64,000 nt of DNA from Phlegmacium glaucopus. Taxonomy: Eukaryota > Basidiomycota > Agaricomycetes > Agaricales > Cortinariaceae. A program made the position numbers and the translations under genes. The stretch lies in NCBI GenBank assembly GCA_015039465.1, contig MU130553.1, positions 23,038 to 87,037 of the forward strand, given 5' to 3'. This document shows, piece after piece, positions 21,501-31,838 of the stretch (the first letter of the stretch is position 1; each line of letters starts with the position of its first letter). The notes beneath the pieces were generated by a model. The model was not told the origin of the DNA. It searched no databases and saw only the letters and a program-made list of their open reading frames with translations.

Positions 21501-24500
21501 GGCAATGTCCAGATGTCCTTCAGCATGTCGAAGGCCATCTTAACATCTTGTTGATCTTCTGGGTTAAATAGAGCTTGGACATGCTCTGCTGACAATCCAC
21601 TTGACTTGAAATGATCCTTCAGGATGCCAGGCTTGATTCGGAAACCATTAATTACAACCCCCCGATGGCGGAGAAAAAGGTTGTGGAAATGTTTGAAAAT
21701 GTGTTTCCAATCTTTGTCATATGTGAGATCATCATCGCCAACATGGAGATTCAGGAAGGTGAGAGGTTTTAAAAGAGAATATATCAGCGAGTCTGTGGAT
21801 AGCTGATGTTTGAAAGTGAGGTGAATAAAGGCAGCACCCCAACGGCTTTCCCCATCTGAGGCAATCAACACAACTCGAAGTCTTGTTGTTTCCTGGAGAT
21901 TATTCACACCATCAAGGACTGTTTGAATTAAATTAGCATGTTCTTCCCCTGTTTCTTGCTTGCAGTCCCCAGATACAAGGACAGGCCGGCCAGGGTATAT
22001 GCAGTTGTCTTTGCATAGCATTCCCAGCGCAGCAACAGTGGCCTAAAATAGAATCCAATCAAGCCTCGATGCGGAAGCAAATATTACCCAAAATGGAACT
22101 TTCTCACCTCTCCTGCATAATGAACAACCCCCTCGTCAAGACATCAATACAGTTCCTCCAAATCTCCTTCATTTATAAACTCCATTGAGGTCCTGCTAGC
22201 ATGTTGCCTACACACTCTGAGGAATAAGTTGGTTTTTGGGTCCCAACGGATGCGTTTCTCAGTTGCGATCTCATCAAACATCAAGATTGTGTGAAGGACC
22301 TTCAATTTGATGCAGCTATGAACCACATCGAGCACACTGTGAAGTGTTGCATCCACATTCATCTGGACTTCCTGTACCATTGGGAACTTGTGTGAAGGGA
22401 TGATTGGGGGAACAGTGGAGCAGGTTCGCAGGTACGAGACACTGGGTGCACCACTTGCACAATGGTTGATCTGAGTGACTTGATTTCCCCCCAGTTTCCA
22501 AAGAAGCAAGGCTTTCATGTCCTCCTCCTCACTGAAACTTTTTGGGTGGTAGTGGCCCTCCGCAGCAGCAACATATGATGCGAGCAGTGCTCAGACACCC
22601 TTTTTCTGGCAAAGACCAATGCTGAGGATGTGATCGACCCGGTTAGCCTTTCCACTCACAATCGCCATCAACAGCCACTTTTGGTCAGACAGCACTGTTG
22701 CTTTTGAAAGAAGTGTTTTGGCCTGGTTTAGTGCCCGCAACTCGGAGATACGAAGCTGCTGAGTTCTGCAATGAAGGACTTCTGACAGCCCTGAAAATCC
22801 ATAGTATGCATATCCAGCATTTTCATGGACCCCCTCATTAATTCGGGTGAGTATCTTCTCTAAAGTCTTGTTCTCTCATAGTCGTTTACATGGCCCACAT
22901 GTTTTCCCACTCGCATTGACAAATGTAATACAGGTCCATGAAAATAGTGCCATCATGCCATTCCTTAGTGAGTAATCCCAGGGAAGGACCAACGTGTCGT
23001 GTAGGGCAAATGGATATGAGGTGTGTGGGGACTTCCCATCAGATAAGGTCAGTACATATCCCTTGCACAAGTTTTCTGATGCTTTTGTTGGTCCCAGGCT
23101 GTCTTCAAACTCAAATGAATCCGACATGACCGCATCTGATCGTTCTTCAGGTATTGTTGTGAGGTCAATAACAGGTGCAGGGCTATTGTGCGCTTGATCG
23201 TACTCCAGTTCCACAGCTCCCAGACATTCATATTCTTTGATGCTGCCAGAATGGTGAGTTCCAGAGATTGAAAAAATGTATATATTATGTGACGCACATT
23301 TCTTCAAGGGCACTCATCAAGTGTGACAGCTTTCCCTCAAACAGGCTCTCATTCAGAGGTCTTTACACTAAGCCACTAATTCCGATCAGACTCAAATTTG
23401 GCTGGAGCACCAGCCATTTTCACATTTTGAGTCCAAGCCCAATCCGAGCTCAGTCGGAGTAAATTGCTCGGACTACTCGGAATCTGATCGGACTGTGTGT
23501 CATCGGATTCTGATCGGACTTACTCAGACTTAGTCCAAGTAAATTGCTTAGACTACTTGTTTGTACTCATGTTTGTACCCATGTTTGTCCTCTTCCCACA
23601 CAGACCATTGGTCACATGATCACAGATAAGCATGATTTCAAGCATATGCTAGTCAGAGTAGATTACATAAGATTCCAAAAAAGGAAATTTTTTAAAGATG
23701 GTAGAGAATTGTTTTAGGACCCTGAATATGTTTAAATTATATTAATAGCAGCTCTCCTTATTGAGTAAATTGCAAAATACTTTCCTGGACGCGGCAGTTA
23801 AACATTCTATATGAAAATTTGAGGTCTTTTCTGTGATCCCCCAGATCTGATCAGATCTGAGCAGAATGGAAACTATATACCTCCCTAACCTTAATAGAAC
23901 CTTAACCCAAACCTTAACCCAAACCTTAACCAAACCTTAACCAAACCTTAACTAGGTGGGAGACAGAAAAGTACTGGAAAATTCATAAATTCTAAATAAA
24001 TTCTAAGGGACTCCCAGGGCCTCCTGATGTGATTTAATCCAGATGGTCAATGCACCAGGATGCACTAAAGGTGTCAAAAATCATTTTTCCTGATGCAGTC
24101 CAAGTTCAGTCCAAGCTGAGTCCGAGCTGAGTCTGAGTCCAGGTAAAAAATTACTTGGACTTGGACTCAACTCGGACTCAGCTCAGACTGGACTCGGACT
24201 GAACTCGGACTGAACTCGGACTGACTCGGACTGAACTCGGACTTTTGATGTTTTTACTCGGACTACTCAGATTACTTGGACTCCGATCGGACTGGTGGGG
24301 CAGTGGTGGGTGAGTGTAAAGTCTTGCTCATTCACCCCCCGCTTCTCAACAAAGTACCTTGTGTAATTTGTGAGTCCTTCCACTCCTTTTCTTCCCCATC
24401 AAATCAAGTCCTTCATGTTCACATCAGTGCCCCATCCTAGAATCCTCTTCAAGCATGGGTTAATCTCCTCCTCCCATAGGTCGTCCTGATTGAATGTTTT

Positions 24501-24965
24501 ATCATCAAAATTTGCTGGATCTTGTGCAAACTCAGCCAGTTTGTCATCGTTGGAAGCCTCTGGGATTGTATTTGGTAGGTTTTTGCTGAGCTTGCTGAGC
24601 TTTTCAATAAATGAGCTGACTCTGAGTGGTGTTATCCTTGGAATAGGTTCATTTCTCTGTGTTGCTGCTGCTGATCTGGTTTCAGGTGCATGCTCTTGAG
24701 GTAAGGCAAGACTTTGAACCAGTTGTACACTGGGGATTGTTGAAGGCACCAAGGTTGGCTTTGGCCGGTTGAAAAAGTTAAGGATTATCCCATTTTTCTT
24801 TGTTTTTGCATTCTTATCTCGTTTTGCTTTAGATTCAGGGCAAATCTTTGTTCCTCGGTGTTGCTTTTCAAGATTTGGAAGCCCAACTGTGCCACAATGT
24901 ATGCAAGATCCACAATCAGGACACTCTGCATATCCCTCTGCATCGAGGATGGCCTTATCTCCCAA
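18595..24965 (-). pseudogene. Large repeat-associated ORF of unknown family, decayed
   Basis: The minus-strand gene starts MGDKAILDAEGYAECPDCG and has a C-x2-C-x11-H-x5-C cluster at residues ~21-42. A long central region includes MFDEIATEKRIRWDPKTN (near 22250), LVSGDCKQETGEEHANL (near 21970), HVGDDDLTYDKDWKHIFKHF and KYPHWDQAPRRLKLPAL (near 21050). The carboxy end has paired cysteines (CGLC, CPLC-x8-WKY) and a last WICEACEASGQ zinc-type motif, stopping at 18595. From memory this layout recurs in many agaricomycete hypothetical proteins that are multicopy, and I know no function. Breaks are in-frame stops near 24399, at 22876, 22591 and 22144, a frameshift near 21260, and a 971-bp insertion at 23356-24326. 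Several short introns are likely. Confidence 0.7.
23356..24326. mobile_element. Short hAT-type element, family D (GGACT/AGTCC arrays), inside the ORF
   Basis: The 971-bp element is flanked by CTCATTCA on both sides (23348-23355 and 24327-24334), a perfect 8-bp duplication. The ends are inverted: GAGGTCTTTACACT on the left and CAAGACTTTACACT read from the right. The arms are arrays of CTCGGACT/AGTCCGAG motifs in opposite orientation. The core shares ~500 bp with the family C element and also holds an AACCTTAACCCA-type minisatellite (23883-23953). Deleting the element and one duplication copy rejoins the host frame at FVEKRGVNE / SLFEGKLSHLMSAL. Confidence 0.9.
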
Positions 24966-25287
24966 ATGCCATAATTAGTAGTAGAACCTTTCTGTGATGA
25001 ATTATAAATTACATACCTGCTTTACAGACAACATCAGAGCAATGGCCTGTGTAGCATAGATCCTATGTCAAAATGTTTTATTACCCTAACCCCAAATTTG
25101 ATAAATTTTGAAATTTTTACAATATTTTATCCATACTTAGGTGCTTAGTAAATGTCCCGATGTCCTAATATACTTACTAATGTGTCATAAGTGTCCAAAT
25201 TGAGCTCCAAAAGTCAGATTTTGGATAAAATAGGAGGGTTCCTTTTTTTTTTTCACAGCCCGAGGCTGGACTAACTAACCGGGACCT

Positions 25288-25902
25288 TAGGGTTACCAAA
25301 GTTCAGTTCAGAACTGACTCATGAACCTGAACTGAACTGAACTGAACTGATAATTCAGTTCAGTTCAGTTCAGGTTCAGGTATTTAGAGATTTATGGTTC
25401 ATGCAGTTCGAACTGAACTGAACTGCTGAACCGTTAGGTCCCAGAAGGCCAGGCAATTCTCTTCTTTTAACTTAACATTGTATAGAAAGTGATCCTTCAG
25501 TAATTTATGAACATTGGAATGGTTGGGCAGTCCTTTTGAGCATGAAATAATGGCTAAGGAAGGAGGTAATGGCCAGACTTGGTATGTGATGTTATTATGT
25601 CAGCATAGATCAGTACTGCCTATTTAGGAAAATAAATATAAAACAATGGTTTTCTGTGTTCTAAAGGAGTTCTGAGATCATATATGAGTGGAAATCAAGT
25701 GGCTAAGTGCTAAGGAAGGTCTTTGTACATTAAATTTTCAGAAAAAGGTAAAATTTCAGATTTTATAATGGTTCTTCAGTTCAGTTCAGTTCGAACCAGT
25801 TCTTAAATGGTTCAGTTCAGTTCAGGACCATATGCAAACAGTTCAGTTCAGTTCAGGCTGAGGAGGTGAAGAACTGAACTGAACTGAACTTTGGTAACCC
25901 TA
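25288..25902. mobile_element. Short TIR element, family E (GTTCA/TGAAC arrays)
   Basis: The ends are perfect inverted copies starting TAGGGTTACCAAAGTTCAG, each followed by arrays of CTGAA/AGTTC motifs. The arms flank an AT-rich core (25450-25760). AACCGGGA (25277-25284) and AACCGGGT (25903-25910) flank it with 7 of 8 bases matching. The left copy lies 3 bases away from the element end, so the duplication is imperfect. Non-coding. Confidence 0.75.
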
Positions 25903-26243
25903 AACCGGGTTCACATCCGGCATTCCATTACCCGAGTACCCTTGGTGGTAGGGTTCCTTTCCCTGCTCCTTATATCACGTGACAGTATTATATAAGCGGC
26001 AAAAAGGGGGCCTCCAAAATATCTAACATTTTATCTGAGTGTGTCAATATAGTTTCTAGTGCATTTGGAGCACTTTTCTCAAAAATATTCCCTTTGGTCA
26101 AGAAAAGAGTCAATAATATATTTTCTTACAAGGTAAAAACTGACGATCGACTATCTACTTCCCCTCTATCATTCCCAGTTTTCAGAATACTGAAAAGTGG
26201 TCTGTGGTAGATGTTATTGAGCTCGGCATTGAAGGTATTTTCT

Positions 26244-26286
26244 GATTACATAAGTTAGCTGGTTCCTAATGACCCCTACCTTAGGT
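26244..26286. repeat. Right copy of the 43-bp inverted repeat
   Basis: This is the reverse complement of 14812-14854. The 250 bp before it and the 350 bp after it (to 26640) hold no gene that I can see. Confidence 0.6.
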
Positions 26287-26639
26287 TATTGTGTTAGGTA
26301 CAGGCAGTTTGGGCAGCAGTAAAGCCTGATGAGAGCTTTCACAGGGCTTGAAACTGCTGCCTATGCACCCCATGAGCTTGCCTCTCCTGTAGATAGCTGA
26401 CTCCACACTCAGATGACTAGTCAGGGAATGTCATTCTATTTTCCTTGCAACCAAGAGCAGCATTTTAAAGGCTTAGCAAAGTGTAGAGCACCCTTTTAGT
26501 TAAAATTTGCATTTTTGCTAGAAAGGAGGTTTGTACATTTCTTTTTCTGCAGCTCACCCAATATTATAAATTAAAAAACTATATCCAACACAAATATAAC
26601 AACAGAAAAACAAGTCAATTCATTCTAGAGGGGCAAAGC

Positions 26640-27788
26640 TTAGTAGACATCATTCCCAACCACGTCCGCACCAGGAAGTAGCCATCGAAAAGTGATACTC
26701 AAACGAGTTCCTCGGTCTATCCATGTACCTGTACTACCTGAAGCCTGCAGTGATGTAGACGGTCTACTCGGGGGATTTGTATCAGATCTTAAAGTAGATT
26801 GGTTAGTATTGTTGGTAACAAAATCTCTTTTCTTCATATCTATCCCATGGGTCCAATCATAGCGTGCCTCCTGAGAGAGAACGAGAATACTCCTCTCCGG
26901 TAGATACAAATCCCATCGCGTCCTCTTATCCCCAATATCCTCATCGCTTAGTATTTCAGGTTCTGCTCTCTCGAACCGCATAACGCAACTGCTGCTAAAG
27001 CTCACTCCAATGATTCCATCACCATAGCGCCCAAGAAGGTCGATATGAGGGGTTATCCCTTCTCCCGGCTGATAGAGATTTATGATAGCCTGCCTCGCTC
27101 TTGTAGGGTTCGTTGGGAACAGGAGCGCGTATGTCTGAGGCGAAAGGAAAGGCTGGAGTAGTGTAGATATCGTCTCCAAAAGCCCAAGGAGGATTTTCGG
27201 CAGTCCAGCATTTGAACTCAAACTCGAGTGCATGACATCCGAATCAATTGTGGGAGAAAGGTCTGGCGGAGGACTCGGTGGAGGTAAAAAGCGAGCAAAA
27301 AGCATGACTTGATTAATGCCAGGAGACCTAAAATAGGTGTCGAGACAATATGAAGACACTGAATCGGCTAGTTCCTGAGGGAGGAGCAGAGAAGGTTCAA
27401 AGAAAAGACCCGGAATAGGGGGTGCAGTTCTGATCGCGGAAAAGGAAATGTCCACGATCTCACCCTCTTCTGATATAGCATTGGAGCTGAACAGCGAGTC
27501 GGAGTAGTAAGCTGAGAAAACAGAAGATAATGAGTCGGGAGAACTATGTTTTTCTTCATTATTTAGCAATCCGGGGTTCAGAGCAACGGGTATTTCGATT
27601 CGGAGAGCCTGTCCTTTCTGCTTTTTGTCCTGATGTACTGAGTTTTCACAAAACGTCAAGGGGCCATGGTCCGACTTATGGGTGCCCTCTACGTGTTGGA
27701 TGGAAGAACTGCGTTTCCGTTTGAGGGACATAGTGACCCTCTGAAGATGGACCGTTGGAAACTCTCTGCTTGCGTGTATACGAGACAC
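26640..27788 (-). CDS. AlkB-like Fe(II)/2-oxoglutarate dioxygenase
   Basis: AlkB-family enzymes oxidatively remove alkyl groups from nucleic acids (some act on tRNA or proteins) using iron and 2-oxoglutarate. The single-exon protein has 382 residues from 27788. A second in-frame Met at 27731 (MSLKRKRSSS) is an equally plausible start. The iron ligands are the H-x-D of ITPHIDLLGRYGDG (H248, D250) and H314 in YDWTHGI. The 2-oxoglutarate-binding R-x5-R is RLSITFR at 362-368. A basic KRKR stretch near the second Met may be a nuclear signal. The substrate cannot be read from sequence, and the closest relatives are fungal ALKBH4/ALKBH8-type proteins. An acidic insert lies between H-x-D and the distal His. 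The spacer 27789-28121 separates it from the divergent thioesterase gene. Confidence 0.85.
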   Translation of the reverse strand: MSRIHASREFPTVHLQRVTMSLKRKRSSSIQHVEGTHKSDHGPLTFCENSVHQDKKQKGQALRIEIPVALNPGLLNNEEKHSSPDSLSSVFSAYYSDSLFSSNAISEEGEIVDISFSAIRTAPPIPGLFFEPSLLLPQELADSVSSYCLDTYFRSPGINQVMLFARFLPPPSPPPDLSPTIDSDVMHSSLSSNAGLPKILLGLLETISTLLQPFLSPQTYALLFPTNPTRARQAIINLYQPGEGITPHIDLLGRYGDGIIGVSFSSSCVMRFERAEPEILSDEDIGDKRTRWDLYLPERSILVLSQEARYDWTHGIDMKKRDFVTNNTNQSTLRSDTNPPSRPSTSLQASGSTGTWIDRGTRLSITFRWLLPGADVVGNDVY

Positions 27789-28121
27789 TCACCTGAGTCG
27801 TAACCCAAAATTGGTTGGTTCAGGGTTTTCCTGGAGTGACAAGTTGGTTGCTGGCTGATAGTAGCTATATAGCCTTCAGACGTCCCAGGCCAGCTGGCAC
27901 CGCGACGCAAGGGATTCGATAAATATATGAATTACCAAGAGCTTTAATGCGACATACTGTTCTCACTTATTTCTCCAAGTAATGAAATGACTCGCCTGAG
28001 CTGGGTAACGCACCCCGGTCCGGTCCATTCGGTGCCCGAGGCCAAATCACATTCCTTTCAAGTCCACCTTTTTATTAATTTATTGATCGCACCCCTTCCT
28101 TCTCACTAACGAACGACACCC

Positions 28122-28928
28122 ATGAGTCAACCTCTCTCCGATGATTTATTTGATATCTCTCAAATTGCGGGGAATGCCTCGGACGATATCAAACGCACCA
28201 TTGGCAATCCAGCTGATTTCTTCCAGAATCACTTTCCCGGTGATACGAGATCCTCTTTATTTGGAGAATCCATTCAGAAAAGAATGAAAGTCGTGGAGAT
28301 CTCGTTGAACACGAAGGCAGAGGAAGAGAAGAAGTTGGAGGGTAGAGTGGTTGTCGAACTGGACGTCGCAGAAGGTCAGTATATTCGACCTGATGGCCTA
28401 AAGCCCGTATTTATTCCGTTTGTGTTAGATATGCTGAACGGAGCAGCAAATATTCATGGGGGATGTTCTGCATTCCTCGTCGATATGTGAGCTCCCATTC
28501 TCCATACCACTCACCAAATTATGGCTAACAAAGTTGGTCCACAACGTGCCAAGGTGTTCAACATTGGTGCTCATCGCTCTCAGCATGGAACTTTCTGGGG
28601 AAGTATATCCCAGCGTATCTCAATCACTAAATATCATATACCACTCTCCAGCTCAGTTGTAAGTAACTACCTTTACCTCATGCATGACATGGAATAACTC
28701 AAAATTACATCGCGATTAGGGCGGATAAACTACGAATTGTCAATACAACTCTCACACTGGGCGCCCGAGCGCACTCTGCACGGACAGAGGTGGATCCCTG
28801 CAAACTTTGCTTGCGTCTCAATCAACTGATCGCTGCCTTCATAGATTTGGAATGTTACCCACCACCGTCTCGTAGTATCAGGTACTCACATTAAGATGCA
28901 ACCCTCTTTGCCAAAAGCTGCGCTTTAA
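28122..28928 (+). CDS. Hotdog-fold thioesterase (4HBT/ACOT13-like)
   Basis: Exons 28122-28486, 28554-28658, 28720-28789 and 28845-28928 join in frame to 207 residues, and all introns are GT-AG. The hallmark is N-G-A-A-N-I-H-G-G-C-S-A-F-L-V-D (HGG at residues 112-114), where the substrate loop and catalytic helix of PaaI/ACOT13-type acyl-CoA thioesterases lie. The second half contains LNIIYHSPAQ and ARAHSARTEIWNV, matching the later strands of the fold. It probably hydrolyses acyl-CoA thioesters. The exact substrate and compartment are unknown, and I see no clear targeting peptide. It is divergent from the AlkB-like gene, 333 bp away. Confidence 0.85.
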
Positions 28929-29438
28929 TCATCGATTCAATATATATTGGACTTCACGAAACGCATGCGAAGTGGACCCTTGTACACCAAGGGTATCGCC
29001 TCCCAGTAATTTGGTCCCAGGTATTCACGAAATTCCGTGCACTATCTCATATAGAATTGCAAACTCGAACATCCCTACATTCCCGACAATGCTAGCTATT
29101 AATTTACTGATTTCGTGCAAATACACGGTGAGCCAGCATTATTGTCGAGTATTACGGTGACTTGCAATGATTTACGTGGGCGGCTTTTTTTCTGATGATT
29201 TGCAATTGAGCAACGAACGAGGTCAGAATGAAATTAAAACTTGACCTTCGTGAAGGATTCCATCAGGCCTAACTTGATTGAGAAGCCTTGAAGATATGTC
29301 GGTATAGTAGATCTTCAATCCAACAGCGCCTCGTATTATGCACAAGCTTTCTGAAAACATATGAAAATACCAAGGCTATATGTACGGTATGTCTACATAA
29401 GCATAACTTACTCTATCTTTAAATCTAGAGGCGTTACT
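28929..29438. other. Intergenic, convergent 3' ends
   Basis: About 510 bp between the thioesterase stop and the carboxylesterase stop, presumably two 3' UTRs. Nothing else is recognised. Confidence 0.4.
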
Positions 29439-31838
29439 TTACGTCTGCATTTCATTTCTTAGACTACGACCATGCCAAAATGCGCATCGATTGCTCTCTG
29501 CTTTAGGTATCTCCTCCATCACCACGTTACCAGGTTGCAAGAGAAGACGCGGGTTTCCGGAAATCACGGCCTTTACGGGCTTTAGATAAAGAATATTGTG
29601 GATGGGCACAAAATTGAAGGAGGTAAAGGGAACGTACCTCCCATGCAACGTCATTGCTTGAGACAGGCTGACCCGTGGTTACAAAAGACGTCCAGTATTC
29701 GCGCATAGATTGGAATAAAGTGTTGTCCTTCACATCGGCGATTGCAGGAGTTGAAAAGAATGCCTCCAGCTCCGCTGCATGGTTGGAGCCTAGATGCGGA
29801 TTATCATAGCTGTTTGTTTTTAGAAGGAAAAGTATATATGAATGAAAAACAGTGATGTGCAATGTCCTTCAGTTAACTTACTGATATTGGTAAGCTTTCT
29901 GACGAGTTGATAGACTGCCTGGGATCAAGGCAGCTGTACATATGTATCGCGCTTCGCCGTACATTTGTTGTCCTTGCAAGCTTAGGGAGTTATTGTATTC
30001 TTTCAGCGGATATAACTCCTTGATCGCTTTATTGATTGAGGGTGGAGTGAGGCCATTGAACTGGCCCTGTAGGAAGTTGAAGACAGTATCCTCGGTGGCA
30101 TTCGGCGCTGATGTATTAGCTGAGATGGCTGTAAGACTTGCAGACCATTTTGCGCCTTCGTCGGTATTCGAACTGCCAAATTAAGGGTGTCTGTGTTATG
30201 ATTTCAGGAATGAAATAGGTGAAGTAGATATCTCACCCGACGAGCACTGGAACGCCGGAAAATCTTCCTGCTCTGAATGCTTCGACCGGTCTTTCTTGCA
30301 GAAATTCACCATCTATGACGGGGGCAAATAGGAAGAGAGTCGAAGGTCTGGCTGCGGTCGTTAAGTTTCCGGCACGAATGAGAGCGTCACTGGGCGCAGA
30401 TCGAAGACATTGGAGTGTACCCGCGCCTTGATTTTCACAACCGCTGAAAATACCAATTACAAATATGAAAAGAAATAAGAAAAAATTTGAGAACTAACGC
30501 AAATTTAGCATACTGCTGATATATTCCCTCTATGTAGGCAGAATTGTATAATGGCGTATCGCTGAGGGACGGACTATCCGCGATAGCTGAACGAAAGAGA
30601 CCTTGGTCATTCCCGCCATTGGCGATGAGCTTTGCAAGTGATTAATTATTATCTGTATTGAGACGAGGGTAGCTTACATGAAACATGACGGAGCCTGCTC
30701 CGGCTGATTGACCCCAAATTGTAACTTGGCTGTTTTCAACGAAACCTATTAGGTATGTATAGTTGCGTCGTATCTAAAGAACACACCTGGGATCACCACC
30801 AAAATTATGAATGTATCTTTGGACCCATTTAAGTGCCGTTCTCTGGGATCCGTCAGTAAAATCGACTTTATACGTTGACTATGATGCTATACCTGATCAA
30901 GAAGACCGGCGTTGAGAGTTCCATTTTCGTGTACGTGGGTTCCTCCTTGAAAGACGATGAAACAATGTACATGGATGCAAACGTGGTAAACTGACCTAAA
31001 AATCCGAACTGCCCAAGACGATATTCGAACGACACAAAGATGAGAGGTTTAGCCGAAGAGCCCATGATCAAATCAGGAATAAATTCGTGCGTATCCCCGC
31101 AACAGAAGCCGCCGCCTGTTTTTTTTTGTTGTCCCAGTTCCAATTCAGAAAGCATAACTGGAGAAATAGATATACTGACCATGAAACCAAACCATAACCG
31201 GAAGTTTGTCGTTGAGGGAAGTATTCTTAGGTATGAAGACCTGTTAAATGATGTTCCTACTTTAAAAGATATAAATAGAAGTAGGTGGCGAATTGGTACG
31301 TTGCCGAATAAACAGTCTTCTGAGGTTCCCTGTGCTTCTGTGGTCTGGGTTGTTGGGATGCATGCATTAGCAAACTGTGTAACGTAAATTTTAGTAGGAA
31401 GGATTCACAGTAAAGAACGCAGGAAAGCATACCTGCTTCGCATCCACATCTCCAAGGTGGGTGCTTGGTGGTGAGACGGGAGCTCGCCATCTAAGATCAC
31501 CAATGGGCGCATCTGCAAAACGGATACCTTGAAACTGGGTAATCCCAGTTGTTTCATTCCGAAATCCCGTGAAAGAGCCATCTGGTTGTAGCCAAATAGT
31601 TTATAAGCAGTTGACCAGCGACGACTGGGTGGAAGTGGATTCTCATACAATCGAGTGTAACAGTTGATCCAATTACTTGAACGCTTCGTCTTGCATCTGT
31701 CGCACCGGCTAAAACGGAAAGGCCCGGAACGCCAGTGCTCGCCAGATATATGATCAAGGAAGTGAATGTTGAGAGTCGTCCGAGTCTGTTTAGGGGCGCC
31801 ATTACGAGAAGCAAAGTTAGGATGCAACAGAATAGCAT
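29439..31838 (-). CDS. Secreted type-B carboxylesterase/lipase
   Basis: Hydrolyses carboxylic esters, probably outside the cell. It begins MLFCCILTLLLVMAPLNRLG with a hydrophobic signal-like segment. Exons 31838-31649, 31581-31433, 31374-31300, 31240-31180 and from 31115 down were checked in frame, with about six more introns to the stop at 29439. Family motifs in order are FQGIRFADAPIGDLRWRAP, SEDCLFGNVF, oxyanion loop VWFHGGGF, SFEYRLGQFGFLG, nucleophile elbow IWGQSAGAG (serine codon near 30705), acid region SNTDEGAKW, and histidine region DNPHLGSNHAAELEAFF. The carboxy end (RCAFWHGR) is usual for this family. The very short introns and exon count fit agaricomycete lipases. Substrate class (lipid, sterol ester, feruloyl) cannot be decided. 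Confidence 0.88.

Larger units (their letters stand above)
18479..25944. mobile_element. Candidate large element carrying the decayed ORF family
   Basis: CAAGGGTACTTGGGTAA at 18479-18495 recurs as reverse complement at 25928-25944 with one change. A GGACTAACTAAC block lies just inside each end. Between them sits one long minus-strand coding region (18595-24965) interrupted by a short hAT-type element, and a second one sits between the ORF and the right end. This looks like a transposon of a family I cannot name. The ends are inferred from the inverted repeat only, and no target duplication was confirmed. Confidence 0.45.

Noticed and set aside
25286..25294. TTAGGG at the end of the family E element as a telomere trace
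   Set aside because: Single occurrence. It is part of the inverted end (TAGGGTTACC), and no tandem telomere repeat exists.
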